Below are positions 7,622-10,011 of a stretch of 10,011 nt of DNA, piece after piece. The notes below the pieces were generated by a model. The model was not told where the DNA came from. It was given only the letters and a program-made list of their open reading frames with translations, and ran no database searches. The DNA is from Phoronis pallida (lineage: Eukaryota > Phoronida > Phoronidae): assembly GCA_028565715.1 (NCBI GenBank), contig JAOXYC010257118.1:1-10011 (forward strand), read 5' to 3'. The position numbers were made by a program, and so were the translations under genes. Numbering within the stretch: position 1 is the first letter of the stretch; the number at the start of each line of letters is the position of its first letter.

Positions 7622-7941
7622 GTAGGTCTCACTAACTTGATCTATAGTCTATGGTATGCTTACATTCGTGAGTTGTAAACAAGAAACATTCAGGAACTTT
7701 ACCTATGGAAAGTACTCTTGACGTATTGTGTTGGACAAATGGCAATTCTTTTGAAAAGAACCGGTTGATTAAAGTTTTTGATACTACCTGCGATATCACT
7801 TTTTAAGTGCGTTTTATGCACGGCATTCGCATATATTAATTAAATTGTAACGCAAGGGTTTGAAATTTCACGAGCGCCTACATGTATGGTACATGAAAGT
7901 GATATATTCAAATGATATTTCGCAATTTTTCTTGTAGAAAG

Positions 7942-8005
7942 ATGAGGTTTTTCCTGGTGTTTGCCCTGTTATTTGTGATCGCAAGAGCTGAGCTCTTCGA
8001 GTCTC
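7942..8005 (+). CDS. Coding exon 2: signal peptide
   Basis: It starts at ATG 7942, four bases after the acceptor TTTTTCTTGTAG, with AAAG just before the ATG. It encodes residues 1-21 and one base of codon 22, and ends at the strong donor C|GTGAGT. A single Arg follows Met, then a hydrophobic core of about 12 residues. No other ATG in the neighbourhood gives a hydrophobic start in this frame. Confidence 0.85.
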
Positions 8006-9792
8006 GTGAGTATTCGTACAAAAATCTTCCACACAACAGTTGTGCAAAATTTCTTTAATAATGTTATGTTAAGATAAAAAGAAGGATTATTAAGTCATTC
8101 TTCAAACCTGTCAGACTTAGGCCGACTAGGGCCACCGTTTAATAGCCAAACTACATTTTGTAACTTACCTCTATTTTTTAAATATTTTCTACTCTAAACA
8201 CAGTACGTTTTACCGGTTAACGACCATGTAATCATGGGTTATACAATGTATTTTGAATTGTATTAAACTTGTCAACCTCCAATGAGTTTGCTAAAGCCAT
8301 CAGACTGAATACACTCCTAAAATAAGACATTGATTTGGTTTAAAAAGAACCATGGTTCGAAAGTTTGTAGAGTTTAACTATATTTTAAACCGGTAAACAG
8401 TGTTTTTACGATTTTATACTTTTATCAATTGGTCCTCGACAACTGGTTTTTGTTTTATACACATGCAGGTAGAGCTCTCGACGACGAAGTTGGAACGGCT
8501 GTTCCGCCAGTGGTAATTTATTTATAACATTTATTAAATATTTAGCCTGGGGAGCCCCTTCAGTGACAGGCACTAGTACTGGTCTCCCAGGGGGTCTAGC
8601 AGAAATATGAGAGATTTAATGCAATAAAATCCGAGTATGATAACAGAATGATGTAATGTAATTGTTCCTTTTCTGTTGATTAACGATACATATTCTTGTT
8701 TACATTTGATCTCATAGATTGAACATTTGATAATCTTAATCCAATACGTTTACTGGAATAGATATACTCAGTGTCGATTGGTGGGCTCAGTTGGTCGAGC
8801 ACCTACCCGGAATATAGTTGACCTGTGTTCGACTCCCGATGGAGCTCCGAATCGTCCTTCTTTCCAAAGTTATCACTTTCGGCTAGTATAAAGTCAACAT
8901 AAATTTGTATTCAATATGCATTTTAATTAGCATTTTTAAATGTCATCTATTGTTATTTTTAATCTAGCGGCGAATGCTTTTTTCTATTCTCGTATGCGTA
9001 CATAATTGTAATATTGTTTGAATCACCATGTTCCTCCTTTATTTTACACCTTTCCTTTTCCTAGGTTGACCCTGTTGCAAAACTTGAGCAAAAACTGAAA
9101 GAGACTTCAGAAAAGTTGATAAAGGCAATCACTGAAGGGAAAGCGGTAAAGCAAATACTAAAGAATTATTTTTTTATATTAAGATGTGCATGTATAACGA
9201 TATATTTACATTGGCATGAAGAACTTTATTGTAGGATAAATTGTAATCAATTACCAATTTCGATGCTCAAACTTTTGTTAAAAATATATGTCCATAAAGG
9301 ATCTCCGTTTTACATGATTTTCAAACGATTATGTATCTGATATCAGAAGCTATATATTTTTTTCCATTTCCCTCAAAATTTTTATCTTGTAGATCTAAGT
9401 AACTCAAATTTATATTTCAATAAAAATATTAGAAAAAATGGACTAGACCATTTCGTTTCGAACTTTCACCCAGTTTTGTAAATCTTTCACCATCTCTTAT
9501 TACAGCATTGTTAGACTTGTAATTTTAGGTAATAATTTTTTAGTGCTTTATAGCACAGAAACTTCATTCTCTTCTAAACCACAATCACTTGTTATACTTC
9601 AGGGTGTGCTAAAATTGTTCGCCGAGTTTCGTCAACTCAACAAAGATCTGACCGTGATCGGCGGCAAGGCAAAAACATTTGCCCAGACGATCGGAGAGCA
9701 AGTAAAAATTGCCATCCAAAAAATAAAAGATGACCATCTTACCCCAACCGTCAAACTGATCAAGGATTTCTTCGAAAAGATCTTCAACCGAG
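7942..9792 (+). CDS. Secreted, cysteine-free amphipathic-helix protein, N-terminal 126 residues in four exons (gene continues past the window)
   Basis: The model joins 7942-8005, 8469-8512, 9065-9145 and 9603-9792, with GT/AG at every intron and matching phases (1, 0, 0, then 1 at the last donor). Residues 1-16 are a signal peptide (MRFFLVFALLFVIARA, cleavage expected after A-R-A). Residues 17-23 (ELFESRR) look like a short propeptide ending in a dibasic site. Residues 24-36 are an acidic/Pro linker (ALDDE to VPPV). Residues 40-63 and 64-126 are Lys/Glu/Asp-rich with regularly spaced Leu, Ile, Val and Phe, suggesting long amphipathic helices. There is no cysteine. The composition is compatible with a lipid-binding, apolipoprotein-like or antimicrobial-precursor protein, but I recognise no family. 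It may be a tandem paralogue of the gene ending at 168. The exon chain is well supported; the function is unknown. Confidence 0.78.
8469..8512 (+). CDS. Coding exon 3: dibasic site and acidic linker
   Basis: This 44-base exon lies between the acceptor ACATGCAG and the donor GTG|GTAATT. It completes the Arg codon split after exon 2 and gives RRALDDEVGTAVPPV (residues 22-36). The Arg-Arg straddles the splice boundary, with the first Arg codon split, and would be a processing site for a furin/PC-type protease. Such a short exon is easy for gene finders to miss. Confidence 0.7.
8546..8591. repeat. GC-rich hairpin inside intron 3
   Basis: CCTGGGGAG at 8546-8554 pairs with CTCCCAGG at 8584-8591 with one bulged G. 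An inner CAGT/ACTG pair (8561-8564 with 8577-8580) is possible. The block 8545-8600 is markedly GC-rich in an AT-rich intron, lies 33 bases after the exon 3 donor and has no coding frame that fits the exon phases. It may be a small repeat remnant or a structured intronic element. Confidence 0.4.
8781..8942 (+). repeat. tRNA-derived SINE, longest copy, within intron 3
   Basis: The A-box region GGCTCAGTTGGTCGAGC lies at 8784-8800 and the B box TGTTCGACTCC at 8826-8836. These are followed by the family core (CTCCGAAT, then TTATCACTTTC at 8870-8880) and the tail (AAATTTGTATTC, AATATG, TTTAATTAG, AAATGTC, to about 8942). The tail blocks are found in the same order on the minus strand at 697-770. 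It is therefore the most complete member of the family, with a tRNA-like head, a core and a tail, in the sense orientation of the host gene. Target duplications were not identified. Confidence 0.65.
9065..9145 (+). CDS. Coding exon 4: first amphipathic helix
   Basis: The exon is 81 bases and phase 0 at both ends. The acceptor is a pyrimidine-rich CCTTTCCTTTTCCTAG and the donor is GCG|GTAAAG. It encodes VDPVAKLEQKLKETSEKLIK and then AITEGKA (residues 37-63). The alternation of Leu/Ile with Lys/Glu fits one helix of about 22 residues. A symmetrical phase-0 exon could be duplicated or skipped without breaking the frame. The frame opens on into the intron to 9340, which is incidental. Confidence 0.8.
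9603..9792 (+). CDS. Coding exon 5: extended helical region
   Basis: The exon is 190 bases, from the acceptor TTATACTTCAG to the donor CGAG|GTGAGG, and starts in phase 0 and ends in phase 1. It encodes residues 64-126 in several helix-like blocks: GVLKLFAEFRQLNKDLTVIG, then GKAKTFAQTIGEQVKIAIQK, then IKDDHLTPTVKLIKDFFEKI and FNR. Base composition is richer in G/C than the flanking introns. The minus-strand open frame at 9632-9880 is its antisense shadow. The T-V-x5-DFF stretch near its end resembles T-L-x5-EFF in the terminal exon at 1-168. Confidence 0.85.
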
Positions 9793-10011
9793 GTGAGGGG
9801 AAAACTAATACGTTTAACATTGCCGATTTGACACTAAAAAGGATGAAAAACAACTTCTTCTTGGGCATATTTATAGTCAAGAATCACCCACTTCATCGAA
9901 GTCCTTTAGAGTTGTCTTATAGAACCATTAGTGCAGTGTCATATGTAAAAAATAAGGCTTCCGTTTGCAATTTCGTGAACACGCTACTTTTTTTGCGGAA
10001 ACATACAGTGT
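9793..10011 (+). other. Start of intron 5, window ends inside
   Basis: From the donor GTGAGG at 9793 onward the sequence returns to AT-rich, stop-containing DNA in the gene's frame. No acceptor followed by a coding-like stretch is visible before 10011, so the remaining exons, including the stop codon, lie beyond the window. Confidence 0.6.

Noticed and set aside
8347-8358. Perfect 12-bp palindrome GAACCATGGTTC in intron 2
   Set aside because: An isolated short palindrome in an intron with no repeats or conserved context. Nearby ACCGGT inverted similarity (8210 and 8390) is too weak to define an element.
8781-8850. Functional tRNA gene inside intron 3
   Set aside because: The same reasoning applies: tRNA-like head, poor stem pairing, attached SINE core and tail.
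9116-9340. Plus-strand open frame continuing from exon 4 into the intron
   Set aside because: The frame happens to stay open past the donor GCG|GTAAAG, but composition changes to AT-rich at the donor. An intron-retained isoform cannot be excluded.
9632-9880. 82-codon minus-strand open frame
   Set aside because: It is the antisense shadow of coding exon 5, which has matching splice sites and phase on the plus strand.
1-10011. CRISPR array, bacterial operon or viral genome
   Set aside because: No regularly spaced repeats, no ribosome-binding-site/ORF pairs, and clear spliced eukaryotic gene structure.

Overview
The window is eukaryotic genomic DNA: AT-rich, with no long open frames, an intron-containing gene with canonical GT/AG junctions, 5'-truncated retrotransposon debris with target-site duplications, and tRNA-derived SINE copies. 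The L1/Tx1-like LINE remnant, the SINE type and the general texture suggest a marine invertebrate (a mollusc or an invertebrate deuterostome). I cannot fix the phylum from sequence alone. I see nothing bacterial or viral and no CRISPR array.

Host genes lie only at the two ends, both on the + strand. At the left edge (1-168) is the last coding piece of a gene whose product ends in an amphipathic, cysteine-free, Lys/Glu-rich helical segment and a Thr/Pro/Gln tail. At the right (about 7551-10011) is the 5' part of a second gene: GATA-like site, TATA box, initiator, a short untranslated exon 1, then four coding exons (7942-8005, 8469-8512, 9065-9145, 9603-9792). These give a 126-residue N-terminal part of a secreted protein: signal peptide, short propeptide-like stretch ending in Arg-Arg, acidic linker, then Lys/Glu-rich amphipathic helices without cysteine. 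Its reading phases agree at every junction, and it runs off the right edge. The two genes may be tandem paralogues, because a short T-(L/V)-x5-(E/D)-FF pattern aligns between them. I recognise neither family.

The roughly 7 kb between them is intergenic and full of mobile-element relics. There are three related pieces of one tRNA-derived SINE family (697-808 on the minus strand as a snap-back hairpin, 985-1083, and 8781-8942 inside intron 3). There is a 160-bp hAT-like non-autonomous element (1943-2102). A 987-bp 5'-truncated, frameshifted LINE lies on the minus strand (2336-3322) between perfect 16-bp target-site duplications. A 298-bp foldback element (3491-3788) has one arm that can be drawn as a hammerhead-ribozyme-like fold. 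Two compact hairpins lie at 4763-4810 and 5013-5051. A 123-bp insertion-like block (7113-7235) ends in a long near-perfect hairpin and is bracketed by a 12-bp direct repeat. The stretches 169-696, 1097-1937, 3789-4740 and 5052-7100 show no convincing gene.

The most interesting items are the unrecognised secreted-protein gene pair, the foldback/hammerhead-like element, the hairpin-ended block with its direct repeat, and the snap-back SINE.
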